A DNA stretch of 64,000 bases, taken from contig CP073042.1 in NCBI GenBank assembly GCA_018114805.1, positions 1,674,001 to 1,738,000 on the forward strand, given 5' to 3'. A program made the position numbers and the translations under genes. Shown in pieces: positions 37,884 to 47,903 of the stretch (position 1 is its first letter; each line of letters starts with the position of its first letter). The stretch is from Candidatus Streptomyces philanthi. Its GTDB lineage: Bacteria; Actinomycetota; Actinomycetes; Streptomycetales; Streptomycetaceae. The notes under the pieces were generated by a model. It was not told where the DNA came from. It made no database searches and worked only from the letters and a program-made list of their open reading frames with translations.

Positions 37884-39503
37884 TCAGGTCCAGCGGCCGG
37901 AGCCGATGGCCTCCTTGCTGCCCAGCACCTGTTCGCGCAGGTCGAGCCGGCGCACCTTCCAGGTCGCGGTGCGCGGCACCTGGTCCCAGGGCACGAGCTT
38001 CGGCTCGGCCAGCGGGGGCAGCCCGGCGGTCGCGGCGGCCCACTCCTGCGGGTCGAGCGTGTCGTCGGTCATGGACAGCACGGGCACGGGCAGTTCGCCC
38101 GGCACGCCGAGCACGGTCACGTCGGAGGCGCGGGGCAGCCGGTCGAGCAGGATGCTCTCCAGTTCGATGCCGCTGGTGCCGGGGATGATGTCCACCTCGC
38201 GGTCGACCAGCTTGAGGCGGCCGAGCGCGTCCATCTCGCCGACGTCGCCGGTGTTCCACCACTGGCCGTCGACCTTCTCCGCGTGCCGGTCGCTCTCGCC
38301 GACGTAGTCCAGGCACTGGGCCTTGGTAGCGACCATCATCAGCCCCGGCTCACCCTTGGCGACCTTGCGGCCGGTCTCGATGTCGACGACCTTGACCTTG
38401 TTGAAACCGGGCGAGGGCCAGCCGATGTCGCTGGTGACCGACGCGTCGTCGGAGATCTTCTTCATCCGGCCCCGGGTGAAGAGCGTGAAGCAGACCGGGC
38501 CGACCTCGCTCTGGCCCCAGCCCTGGAGCCACACCGGGAAGCGCCGCTTGGAGACGTTCAGGAAGGTGCGCACCGTGCGCGGGTGGATGGCGTCGAAGGT
38601 GCCGACGTACAGCCGCACCTGGCGGAAGATCTCCGGCCGCTGGTACGCCAACTCCTCCCAGCGCTGGAAGATGTTCGGGCACGCCTCAAGGGAGGTGGGG
38701 CGGTGCTCCTCGATCATCCGCTCGGCGATCTCGGGGTCGTGCTGGGAGATGATCACGATCTTCTTCGGGGCGAGCACGAACTGCCCCATCAACCAGGACA
38801 CGATCCGGCCGTGCGCGAACGAGACGGAGGTGGCGGCCACGTCGCCGTGCTTGCTGGCCAGGACGGGGAAGCGGATGCGCTCCATCCGGGCCACGCCGCC
38901 GAGGAGCGAGTTGCCGGAGTGGACGACGAGCTTGGGCACGCCGGTGGTGCCGGAGCTGTGCATGATGAGCATGGACTCGTGCGGGGCGCGCAGCCGGGTC
39001 GGCGAAGCGTCGGCACCGTCGAGGTCGCTTAGCGTCAGCGCGTCCTTCGGGGCGCCGTCGCCCGGTTCGCCGAGGACGATCAACTTGGTGCCCGGGTAGC
39101 TCAGCTCGATGCCCGCTCGGGCGGCGGCGGCAAGCGCGCTGGGCGAGACCACCAGGACCGAGGGCTTCAGCTTGGCGATCATCGCGCGTTGGTTCTCCGG
39201 GGTGTTGGCCCCGGCGATCGTCGCGGGAATCGCCCCGAAGCGCGCCGCCGCCACGGCGGCCAGCGTCATGTCCAGGTGATTGTCTTTGACAATGGCCACC
39301 CGATCGCCCGCGCGGGCCCCCGCCGCATAAAGCCGGGCGGAGAAGTCCCGCACCGTGTGGGCGAGTTGCCCGGCGTCAAAACGCGTGCCCTGATCGGGGG
39401 CTATGTCAAAGGGCCGGTCCAGGTAAGCGACGGTCTGCTGCTTGGCCTGCGCGTGCCATTCAAACAGCTCAGCGATGTTCAGCGGGTGTTTCCGATAGGA
39501 CAT
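37884..39503 (-). CDS. AMP-forming ligase (acyl-CoA/acyl-AMP ligase family), candidate CreM-like diazotase
   Basis: Adenylate-forming enzyme of about 539 residues. The ATP loop is MHSSGTTGVPKLVVHS, the A5-like motif is WGQSEVGPVCFTLF, A7 is NTGDVGEMDALGRLKLVDRE, and A10 is RTATWKVRRLD (Trp replaces the usual Gly before the catalytic Lys). ATG 39503 is chosen for the GGGGAG eleven bases upstream; GTG 39518 is open too. In the cremeomycin cluster the acyl-CoA-ligase homologue CreM performs ATP-dependent diazotisation with nitrite; its position facing a CreE/CreD pair makes that role worth considering, but ordinary carboxylate activation is equally allowed by the sequence. Confidence 0.85.
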   Translation of the reverse strand: MSYRKHPLNIAELFEWHAQAKQQTVAYLDRPFDIAPDQGTRFDAGQLAHTVRDFSARLYAAGARAGDRVAIVKDNHLDMTLAAVAAARFGAIPATIAGANTPENQRAMIAKLKPSVLVVSPSALAAAARAGIELSYPGTKLIVLGEPGDGAPKDALTLSDLDGADASPTRLRAPHESMLIMHSSGTTGVPKLVVHSGNSLLGGVARMERIRFPVLASKHGDVAATSVSFAHGRIVSWLMGQFVLAPKKIVIISQHDPEIAERMIEEHRPTSLEACPNIFQRWEELAYQRPEIFRQVRLYVGTFDAIHPRTVRTFLNVSKRRFPVWLQGWGQSEVGPVCFTLFTRGRMKKISDDASVTSDIGWPSPGFNKVKVVDIETGRKVAKGEPGLMMVATKAQCLDYVGESDRHAEKVDGQWWNTGDVGEMDALGRLKLVDREVDIIPGTSGIELESILLDRLPRASDVTVLGVPGELPVPVLSMTDDTLDPQEWAAATAGLPPLAEPKLVPWDQVPRTATWKVRRLDLREQVLGSKEAIGSGRWT

Positions 39504-39796
39504 TCCAGCTCTCCCCACCTAGGAACGGGATTACCTTCACGACGGGCCGCGCGGGTGACCGCGCAGCGTGCGTGCAGGCGCTGGATCGCCCGGGGTTATG
39601 AAGGCTAGAAGTTGTCACAAAGTAGGCTCCGACCTGCACGAATGGCCATAGCAAGCCCCATGGCAAGCTCCACCATGTGAGATAGCAAGAACTAGCCGCT
39701 ACCGTGCGCGAGTACTTTCCCCAAGACTCGGGGGCCAGTTCGCTCAAGACGGGCCGATCCGCTCGGCGACACGTCGTACAGGGAATGGAGAGCGGC

Positions 39797-41952
39797 ATGG
39801 CCAGCACGCGCCTCGATGTCTGCGTCATCGGGGTGGGCCCACGCGGTCTCTCCGTCCTGGAACGACTCTGTGCCAATGCCCGGCGTTTTCCGGCACTCGG
39901 GGCGCTGACCGTGCACGTGGTCGATCCGCACGTACCGGGCCCCGGACAGGTATGGCGAACCGACCAGTCCCGGCACCTGCTGATGAATACCGTGGCCTGC
40001 CAGGTGACCGTCTTCACCGATGACAGCGTGGACATGGCGGGCCCGCTGGCCCCGGGCCCCAGCCTCTACGAATGGGCCCGCGCGATCGGCGCGCGTGCCG
40101 CGGCGCACCCCGGGGGCGTGCCCCCACAACCGGGCGCACGACGGGCGCACGAGGCACCCGCCAGCGCCGCCGAACCGGCCGGCACGCCCGCTGAGGCTCC
40201 CTACGGGCCCACGGACCGCGACACCCGACGCCTACGGCCTCCCCGAGCCCGGGCGACCCGATCTGCGACGCCGTCACCCTGGCCGAGGCCGCCGCGCTGG
40301 GGCCGGGCACCTACCCGACCCGCGCGCTGTACGGCAGCTACCTCGCGTGGGCCGTGGCACTGGACAGCGGGGCGGCGGGCACCCAGACCGTGACGCTGGA
40401 GGACGGCACCCGGCTCGAAGGGTTAGACGCGGTCGTCCTGGCCCAGGGCCACCTGCCCGTCGAGCCGTCGCCGGCGCAGGCGGAGCTGGCCGACTTCGCC
40501 GCCCGGCACGACCTGGTGTACGTACCGCCGGCCAACCCGGCCGACGTCGACCTCTCGGGCGTCGGACCGGGCGACATCGTCCTGTTGCGCGGGCTCGGGC
40601 TCAACTTCTTCGACCACATGGCCCTGTTGACGCAGGGCCGCGGCGGCCGGTATGAGCGCCGCGCGGGTCGCCTGGTCTACCTGCCCTCGGGCCGGGAGGC
40701 ACGGTTGTACGCCGGCTCGCGCCGGGGCATGCCGTACCACGCGCGGGGCGAGAACGAGAAGGGCGTCGAGGGCCGCCACGAGCCGTTCCTGCTCACCCCG
40801 GAGCTGATAGCCAAGCTGCGCGCGCAGGCGGCCGGCACCCCCGGGCTCGCCTTCCGCGAGACGCTGTGGCCGCTGGTGGCGCGCGAGGTGGAGACCGTCT
40901 ACTACAGCGCGTTGCTGACAGCGCGCGGCGAGGCCGAGCGGGTAGCCGCCTTCCGGGAGCGCTACCTCGCGCACGCGGCGGACGCCGCGGCGACGGCGTA
41001 CGCCACCGCCCGCCCCGACACCGCCCGTGGCGCCTCCGGCACCGCGGGCCAGCCGGCCGCCCCCGGCTTCCGTCCACCCGCCGGTCAGCGCCGCCGACGC
41101 GGAGTTGCTGACGGCGTTCGGCATCCCACCGGCCGAGTGGTGGGACTGGTCGGCCATCGAGCAGCCCTACGTGCAGCACGGGTTCAGCGGCTCGGACGAC
41201 TTCCGGGACTGGCTGCTCGACCAGTTGCGCGGCGACCTGGCGGCCGCCCGGGCGGGCAACGTCAGCGGCCCGCTCAAGGCCGCCCTCGACGTCCTGCGCG
41301 ACCTGCGCAACGAGCTGCGGCTCGCGGTCGACCACGGCGGTCTGAGCGGCGATTCCTACCGCACAGACCTGGACCGCTGGTACACCCCGCTCAACGCCTA
41401 CCTCTCCATCGGCCCGCCCGCCCGGCGCATCGAGGAGCTGGTGGCACTCATCGAGGCGGGCACGCTGCGGGTGGCCGGGCCCGCGCTGCGGATCGAGGCC
41501 GACCCTCACGCGGGCGCGTTCGTCGCCCAGTCGCCGGCCGTGCCCGGTTCGTGGGTCACCGCCCGGGTGTTGATCAAGGCCCGGCTGCCGGAGATCGACC
41601 TGCGCCGCACGGCCGATCCGCTGCTGCGCCACCTGCTCGCCACCGGCCAGTGCGCCCCGTACCGGCTGCCGGCCACGGACGGCGCGGCGTACGAGACCGG
41701 CGGGCTGGCAGTCTCACCGAGCGCCCCTACCGGCTGCTGGACGCGCACGGCGTGCCGCACCCACGGCGGTTCGCGTACGGCGTGCCCACCGAGGTCATGC
41801 ACTGGGTGACGGCGGCCGGCATCCGGCCAGGCATCGGCTCGGTGATCCTCAGCGACTCGGACGCCATCGCGCGGGCCGTGCTCGGTGACGACCCGACCCG
41901 CGCGCAGGACGCGCCGGCCCCGGCGCTCGCGGCGACGGCGGCCGACCGGTGA
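39797..41952 (+). CDS. CreE-like FAD/NAD(P)-binding monooxygenase (aspartate N-oxygenase type), four frameshifts
   Basis: Homologue of the flavoprotein family that oxidises L-aspartate to nitrosuccinate. The N-terminus LDVCVIGVGPRGLSVLERLC with VVDPHVPGPGQVWRTDQS and LLMNTVACQVTVFTDDSV is diagnostic; later blocks are VVLAQGHLPVEPSPAQ, DIVLLRGLGLNFFDHMALL, LVYLPSGREARLYAGSRRG, and the C-terminal EWWDWSAIEQPYVQHGFSG and RPYRLLDAHGVPHPRRFAYG. ATG 39797 follows GGAGAG. The frame changes near 40210, 40255, 41065 and 41705, with conserved sequence on both sides of each. One TTA codon (40423-40425). Its stop overlaps the next start (GTGA), so it is coupled to the CreD-like lyase. Confidence 0.82.
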
Positions 41953-43346
41953 GCGCGGGAGGGGCGCGCGGTGACGCGTTCGCCGACGCGGGGCTGCTCT
42001 CGCCCGTGCGCGCCGGCACGCCCGTGGAGGCGGCCGTCACCGACCACGCCTGGCTCCAGGCCATGCTGGACGCGGAGGCCGCGCTGGCCAGTGCGCAGGC
42101 CCGGCTCGGCACGGTGCCCGGCCACGGCGGCCCGGGCCATCAGCGACGCGGCGGGCGCCGCGCACCTGGACCTGTTCGCGCTGGCCCGCAGCGCCCGCGA
42201 GGCGGCGAACCCGGTGATCGGCCTCGTACGCGAGTTCACCTCGGTGGTCGCCGCGCGCGACGCGGCGGCGGCCGAGTACGTGCACCGCGGCTCGACCAGC
42301 CAGGACATCTTCGACACCGGCACGATGCTGGTCGCCGACCGGGCCCCCGGCCTGGTCCTCCCCGATCTCGACCGGACCGCCGAGGCGCTGGCCGGCCTCG
42401 CCGAGCGGCACCGGGACACGGCCGTGGCCGGCCGCACCCTGACCCTGCACGCCGTGCCCACCAGCTTCGGCCTCAAGGCCGCCGGCTGGATGTGGCTCGT
42501 GCTCGACGCGGCGGAGCGGCTGCGCCGGGTGCGCGAACAGCTCCCGGTCCAACTCGGCGGCGCGGCCAGCACGCTGGCCGGCTACCTGGAGTACGCGGGG
42601 CACGGGCACGGCTCGCCGGGCGCGGCCTCCTACGCGTACGAGCTGACCGCCGCCTTGGCCGCCGAGACCGGGTTGGCCCAGCCGGTGCTGCCCTGGCACG
42701 CGCTGCGCACCCCGATGGCCGACCTGGCCGCCGCGCTCGCCTTCACCTCGGGCGCGCTCGGCAAGATCGCCGTGGACGTGCAGTCGCTGACCCGGACCGA
42801 GGTCGGCGAGGTGCGTGAGGGCGCGGTCGCCGGGCGCGGCGCCTCGTCGGCGATGCCACACAAGCGCAACCCGGTGCTGGCCACCATGATCCGCTCCGCC
42901 ACGCTCCAGGTGCCGCAGCTCGCGGCCACGGTGACCGGCGCGATGGCCGTCGAGGACGAGCGTCGGCCGGCGGCTGACACGCCGAGTGGGAGCCGCTGCG
43001 CGCGTGCCTGCGGCTGACGGGCGGCGCGGCGGCGCACGCCGTGGAGTTGGCCGAGAACCTGTCCGTCGCCCCCGACCGGATGCGCGCCAACCTCGACCTG
43101 ACCGGCGGCCAGCTCGTCTCCGAGCGGATCGCGGCGGCGCTGGCGCCGCTGCTCGGCAAGGCCACCGCCCGGCAGGTGCTCAGCCGGGCGTCCGCCGACG
43201 CGGCGGCCTCCGGACGCAGCCTGGAGGCCGTGCTCGGCGAACTGCCCGAGGTGACCCGACACCTGTCGGCCGCGCGCCTGGCCGACCTGGTCGAGCCGAC
43301 GCACTACACCGGTACCGCCGGCGCGGTGGCGCGCCGCGGCGGCTGA
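41949..43346 (+). CDS. CreD-like nitrosuccinate lyase (fumarase/PcaB superfamily), two frameshifts
   Basis: A lyase of about 466 residues in the argininosuccinate lyase/fumarase superfamily, closest in form to 3-carboxymuconate cycloisomerases. The signature SSAMPHKRNPV, the RGSTSQDIFDT motif and the TLHAVPTSFGLKAAGWM helix are present. CreD releases nitrous acid from nitrosuccinate, leaving fumarate. GTG 41949 overlaps the CreE-like stop. Frame changes near 42120 and near 42985 (before WEPLRACLRLTGGAA). The tight coupling to a CreE homologue is the main reason to prefer nitrosuccinate lyase over other members. Confidence 0.82.
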
Positions 43347-43888
43347 GTCGCGTTGCTCGGGCGGCCGACCCACCGCCGCCGGAGCACGGCACCGTGCCGT
43401 GTTCCCCGACCCCGCGACCGCACCACCGCGCACGCCGGGCGCTCGCAGCGCGCACAGGCTCGTACGCACCGCCTCGTACGCACCGCCCGCAGCCCCGGTC
43501 GGCCCGGTCTCCCGGACGGGCCCGGGCACCGGCGTCACGGGCGGCGTCACCGGCCGCTCCGCGCGGCGAACGCCCCGGCCGGCCCCGGTGCGCCTCCCGC
43601 ACGGCCCGGGCGACGGGGCCACCGCCGTCGCCCGCCCCAGACGCGCCCCCGGCGCCCCACCCTGGCTCCCGCCCGCCACGGAGCAGACACCGCCACCGGG
43701 CAGCCACCTGAGATCCTTGCCGAGCCGCCAGACCGCCTAGCACGCCCAGATCACCCAGAACACCGTCGACGCGCCAGGCCGCGACCCGGGTGAGCCGGAC
43801 GCGACAGCGCGACACCGTCGGCCACGGCGCCGACACCCGCACGACCACCACCGAGGACTCTGTCTTCCGCCATGCCGGGGAGCTTGTA
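43347..43888. other. Intergenic region with a 25-bp palindrome
   Basis: 542 bp without a recognisable gene. At 43381-43405 lies GGAGCACGGCAC-C-GTGCCGTGTTCC, arms of 12 bp with one mismatch around a single base, just beyond the CreD-like stop; the tiny loop favours a protein-binding site over a terminator. The remainder should contain the promoter of the polyprenyl synthase gene. Confidence 0.5.
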
Positions 43889-44988
43889 GTGACATCCATC
43901 GAGGCGACGACCACCGTGGCCAGCGCCGACGCCGGTCGGGACACACCAGCCAGTCAGGGCACACCGGGGGAGCTGCGCGACCGCGTGCTCGCCCGGGTCG
44001 AGGAGCGGCTGGCGGCGCTGCTCGCGCAGGAGCGGGCGTACTGGAGCGAGCAGAACACGGACGCGCTGGAGTTGGTGGACTGCGTCGGCGCCATGGTCGA
44101 AAGCGGCGGCAAGCGGCTGCGGCCGGCCTGCTGTATCGCGGCCTACCTCGCCGCCGGCGGCGACCCCGAGTCCCAGGTGGCCGTGGACGCCGCCGCCGCG
44201 CTGGAGTTGATGCACACCTCGGCGCTGCTCCACGACGACGTGCTGGACGAGTCGGAGCTGCGACGCGGCGGGCCCACCGCGCACGTGCTGCACGCCACGC
44301 TGCACCGCGAGCGCGACTGGCACGGCGACGCCCGGCACTACGGGCAGAGCGTGGCGATGCTCGCCGGCAACCTCGCCATCGTCTACGCCGAGCGGCTGCT
44401 CGCCCACTGCCCGCCGGCCGCGCGCTCGGTGTGGGGCGAGCTGTCGACGGAGCTGATGGTGGGCCAGTTCCTGGACGTGCGGGCCGCCGCCAGGTTCCAG
44501 CCGGACATCCCGCTGGCCCGCTGGATAGCCCTGTTCAAGTCCGGCCGCTACACCGTCTACCGGCCGCTGGCGGTGGGCGCGATGCTGGCGGTTGGCTCGC
44601 CGGAGCTGCTGACCCCGTTCGAGGAGTACGGGCTCGCGCTCGGCGAGGCGTTCCAGTTGCGCGACGACCTGCTGGACGCGTTCGGCGACACGGACGTCAC
44701 GGGCAAGCCCGCCCGTCTCGACTTCAAGCAGCACAAGACGACGCTGCTGATGTCCTTCGCCCTCCAGGACGAGCCCGAGGTCAAGCCCTGGTCGGCGACG
44801 AGCTGCCGAACACGGACTCCGAGGAGCTGCACGCGCTGCTCCTGAAGACGGGCATGAAGGACCGCGTCGAGTCGGTCATCGAGGAGCGGCTGAAGGTCGC
44901 CAACGACGCGGTGAGCGCGGCGCTCCAGGCCGAGTGGGCCGCCGAGCTGCACGCGATGGCGCGGGCGGCGGCGTACCGGGTGAAGTGA
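43889..44988 (+). CDS. Polyprenyl diphosphate synthase (GGPP synthase type), one frameshift
   Basis: Elongates allylic diphosphates with IPP. Both Asp-rich motifs are present: LLHDDVLDESELRRGGPTAH and QLRDDLLDAFGDTDVTGKP. Residues four and five before the first DDXXD are Ala and Ser, without the aromatic block typical of FPP synthases, so C20 or longer is likely. GTG 43889 follows GGGGAG by six or seven bases. The frame slips near 44790 and continues LPNTDSEELHALLLKTGMKD to TGA at 44988. About 366 residues. It probably feeds the UbiA enzyme at 29.4 kb. Confidence 0.88.
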
Positions 44989-45246
44989 GCCGGGCCCGCG
45001 CCCCGCCCCGCGCCCCTGCGCCGGGCGCGCGCTCGGGGCGGGGCCGGCCCCGCCAGGTGGGCCCGGCTGGAGCCGGCCAGGACCGGGTCAGGGGCGGGGT
45101 CGGTCAGGTGAGCCTGGTCAGGGCCGGTCAGCCGGGCGGGGCCGGCCGGAGCGGGTCAGCCCGACCAGGCCCGGTCGGGGCCAGGCAGAAAGGTGCCGGG
45201 CCCGGCACCGTCGGGTGCGCCGGGCCCGGCAGGGTGGTGCGTGGTG
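44989..45246. terminator. GC-rich convergent region with palindromic terminator
   Basis: Between the converging synthase and LuxR genes. From 45040 to 45180 the motif GGTCAGG recurs four or five times in imperfect array. At 45192-45209 lies a perfect 18-bp palindrome GGTGCCGGGCCCGGCACC, followed at about 45218 by a second GCCGGGCCCGGC; either could form a transcription-stopping hairpin. Confidence 0.5.
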
Positions 45247-47628
45247 CTATCCCGCGCCCGTCTGCTGCACGATACGGGTGACGTGCACGCGGGAGGGGCA
45301 CTCCAGCTTGTTCATCACCTGGCGCAGGTGGTTGACGACCGTCCACTCCGACAGTTCGAGCGAGCGGGCGATCTGGCGGTTGGTCATCCCCTCGGCGACC
45401 AGCTCCGCGATCTGGTGCTGCCGGGGGGTGAGCCCGGCCAGCCTAGCGTCGGTCCCCGGGCCCTCGACGGGCTTAGGCACCGGCGCCGACAGCGCGGTGG
45501 CCAGCGCCGAGTAGAGCGTGGGCGTGTCCACCGCGGTGGCGGTCCGACCACTGTCACCGTCGGCCGCGCCCCCCGTGGCCTCCCGCAACTGGTCGGCCAG
45601 CGACCGCAGCGCGGCCCCGTCCGCGCTCGGCGGCAGTTCGTGCCGCTCCCGCAGCGCCTTGGCCAGCCCCAACAACCGTAGGACGTGCGCTCGCTCCGTG
45701 CCGCCTCCGCTCGGCGCCGAGCGAGCCGCTGTCTCCAGCGCGAGCACCACATCGGCCGGGCCGCCGATGTACCGGGTGAGGATCTCCATGGCCTCGCGGA
45801 CCGTGGTATACGCCTCCGCTGACCGGCCGGTGGCCAGCCGTACCCGGGCCAGGTGGATCAGCGCGACGGCCCGGGCGTACGGCTCCTCCAGGGACCGCAA
45901 CTCCTCCAGGGCCCGCACCAGCGGGGCGTCCGCCTCCGGCTTGCCGCTCGCGGCGCGTACCAGCGACAGCAACCGCTGTGCGGCGGCCGCGTTCCTGACG
46001 TCGCCGATCGCGTCCAGCTCGGCCACGGCGAACTCGGCCTGTCGTTCGGCCGCCTCGTTGTCCCCCGCGCGCCGCAGCAGCTCCCCCTGGAGCGTGGCCA
46101 CCCGGGCACGCCCGCCGGGGTCCCCCGTACCGCGGTAGAGCTCGGCGGCCCGGGTCAGCAACGCCCGGGCGCCCTGGAGCTCCTCGCCCGCCATCGCCCA
46201 CCGACCCGCCGTCTCCAACGCGTCGGCCAGCAGCGCCGCGTCCCGCGCGTCCCGTACGTCGGCCGCCTCCAGGGCGGTGACGGAGCGGGACAGTATCTCC
46301 GCGGACTCACGGAGCTCGTTGTGCACGACCCACGCCTCTTCGAGGGCGAGCAGCGTACGGACCGCGGTGGCGTGCTCCCCCTTGGCCTGGAGCCGCCGGA
46401 TGGCGGTGCGGATGTCGGCGAGCCGGGTCTGCGCGAGCGCGAGCCAGTGGGCCCGCTCCTCCGCGATGCGCAGCCCGCGTTCGGCGGCGACGGCGAACCT
46501 GGCGTAGTGGTCGGCGTGCCGGTTCCGCGCCTCGACCTGTTCCTCGGGATCCTGCGCGAGCCGCTTGCGGTAGTAGTTGCGGGTCGCGGTGAGCATCCGG
46601 AACTCCGGCTCGCCCCCCTCCCGCTTAGCGCTCACCAACAGGCTCTTGTGCACCAGCGAATCCAACCTGAGCGCCGCCTGCATCAGCGACAGGTTGCCGA
46701 GTCGCTGCGCGGTGGGCAGGTCGATGGAGGTCTCGCACACCGCGAGCCGCTGGAGCAGCGCCCGCTCCTCGGCGGAGAGCGCCTGGTCGCCCCAGGACAG
46801 GGCCCCGGGTACCGACTGGTGACGGGTCGGCACGTCGAGGAGGCGGCTGTTGTACGGGTGGGCCCCGCGCCGCAGTTGTTCGAGCAGCGCCCGTGGGCTG
46901 AGCGTGCCCACGGCCCGCGCGGTCACCTCGATGGCCAACGGCACGCCGTCGAGGAGTTCGCAGATCTCGGCGATGTGGTGCAGTTCGCCGCCGTGCAGCA
47001 CGTCGCTGCGGTAATGCGCCCGCACCCGGTCGATGAACAGTTGCACCGCCACCGAGCTGTACGGAGTCCGCCCCCCGGAGCCCACGGGGAAGGGCGCCAC
47101 GGGGAACAGGTGCTCGGCGTACACCTCAAGGGAAATGCGACTGGTCAGCAATACGCGTAGCGCCGGGCAGCCGCGCAGCAGCGCCGCTATGTCGGTGGAC
47201 AGCAGCGGTGCCACGAGATCGCAGTTGTCCAGGACGAGCAGCAGCTCGCGGTCGCCGATCTCGGAGCCGACCAGCTCCGGGAGGGCGAGCGCCGCCGCGT
47301 CGCCGCCGATGCCGAGCGCCGCCGCCACCTGCCGCCAGGCGATGGTGCGGCTGCCCGTTGACGCGAGGTCAGCCTTGATGACGCCGTCGGTGGCATAGGG
47401 CACCGACGTGGCGAGCACGGCGTTCGCCAGTGCGCTCTTGCCCACGCCGGCCGGTCCGGTGATGGTCAGTAGCCGGATTCCGGGATCGTGCAGCATTCCG
47501 CAGAGTTCGGCAATTTCCCCTTCCCTTCCGAATAACCGGGCAGAACGGGGTTGGTACATTTTCTCACGGTTCGTTACGGACAATATGGGAATTGCCTCGC
47601 AGACACCGCTATCCATGAGCTGGTTCAC
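45247..47628 (-). CDS. Large ATPase-LuxR transcriptional regulator
   Basis: 793 residues, intact. An N-terminal AAA/NB-ARC-like NTPase has Walker A TITGPAGVGKSALANAVL and Walker B LLLVLDNCDLVAPLL, with a sensor-like RVLLTSRISLEVY. A long TPR-like helical region follows, and the C-terminal LuxR helix-turn-helix is LTPRQHQIAELVAEGMTNRQ with LSEWTVVNHLRQVMNKL. GTG 47628 follows GGGAG. A TTA codon at 47533-47535 (ARLFGRE) implies bldA control. It is probably a second activator of the cluster. Confidence 0.88.
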   Translation of the reverse strand: MNQLMDSGVCEAIPILSVTNREKMYQPRSARLFGREGEIAELCGMLHDPGIRLLTITGPAGVGKSALANAVLATSVPYATDGVIKADLASTGSRTIAWRQVAAALGIGGDAAALALPELVGSEIGDRELLLVLDNCDLVAPLLSTDIAALLRGCPALRVLLTSRISLEVYAEHLFPVAPFPVGSGGRTPYSSVAVQLFIDRVRAHYRSDVLHGGELHHIAEICELLDGVPLAIEVTARAVGTLSPRALLEQLRRGAHPYNSRLLDVPTRHQSVPGALSWGDQALSAEERALLQRLAVCETSIDLPTAQRLGNLSLMQAALRLDSLVHKSLLVSAKREGGEPEFRMLTATRNYYRKRLAQDPEEQVEARNRHADHYARFAVAAERGLRIAEERAHWLALAQTRLADIRTAIRRLQAKGEHATAVRTLLALEEAWVVHNELRESAEILSRSVTALEAADVRDARDAALLADALETAGRWAMAGEELQGARALLTRAAELYRGTGDPGGRARVATLQGELLRRAGDNEAAERQAEFAVAELDAIGDVRNAAAAQRLLSLVRAASGKPEADAPLVRALEELRSLEEPYARAVALIHLARVRLATGRSAEAYTTVREAMEILTRYIGGPADVVLALETAARSAPSGGGTERAHVLRLLGLAKALRERHELPPSADGAALRSLADQLREATGGAADGDSGRTATAVDTPTLYSALATALSAPVPKPVEGPGTDARLAGLTPRQHQIAELVAEGMTNRQIARSLELSEWTVVNHLRQVMNKLECPSRVHVTRIVQQTGAG

Positions 47629-47903
47629 GAAATCACTCCCGCCATGACTTCAGGCCACGTCGCCTCCGGCCAAGGGCAGCAACACGAGCACACTCATCAG
47701 TCCTGTGACACTGGGCTCGCCAGACCCCCCGATGAGCGCCTCCGTTCGCTCTCCCCCGTGCGCGGTACAAAGATGTTTCATGGAGCAGACTTCACCAGGG
47801 TCTGCGGCACGAATAGAGCGCCGCTGGAGTCTCACTGAAACATCTGGCCGTCGAGCATAGCGGGCTTTGCTTGTGCGTCGCGCCCGGACCCGGGCGCGCG
47901 AGG

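Noticed and set aside
36525..39032. An 835-codon plus-strand open frame opposite the flavin oxidase and AMP ligase
   Set aside because: Antisense shadow crossing two real genes and their gap; composition is Val/Arg/Leu/Gly/Ala-rich without motifs.
39615..39640. Partial match to the cluster operator (GCTCCGACCTGCAC) before the CreE-like gene
   Set aside because: Only one half-site fits; the other half is too different to count as a regulon member.
43353..43793. Open frames between the CreD-like and polyprenyl synthase genes
   Set aside because: Arg/Pro-rich in all frames and no conserved motif; considered intergenic.
45040..45180. GGTCAGG array as a CRISPR-like or iteron element
   Set aside because: Units are imperfect, unevenly spaced and simple in composition; no regular spacers or replication genes.
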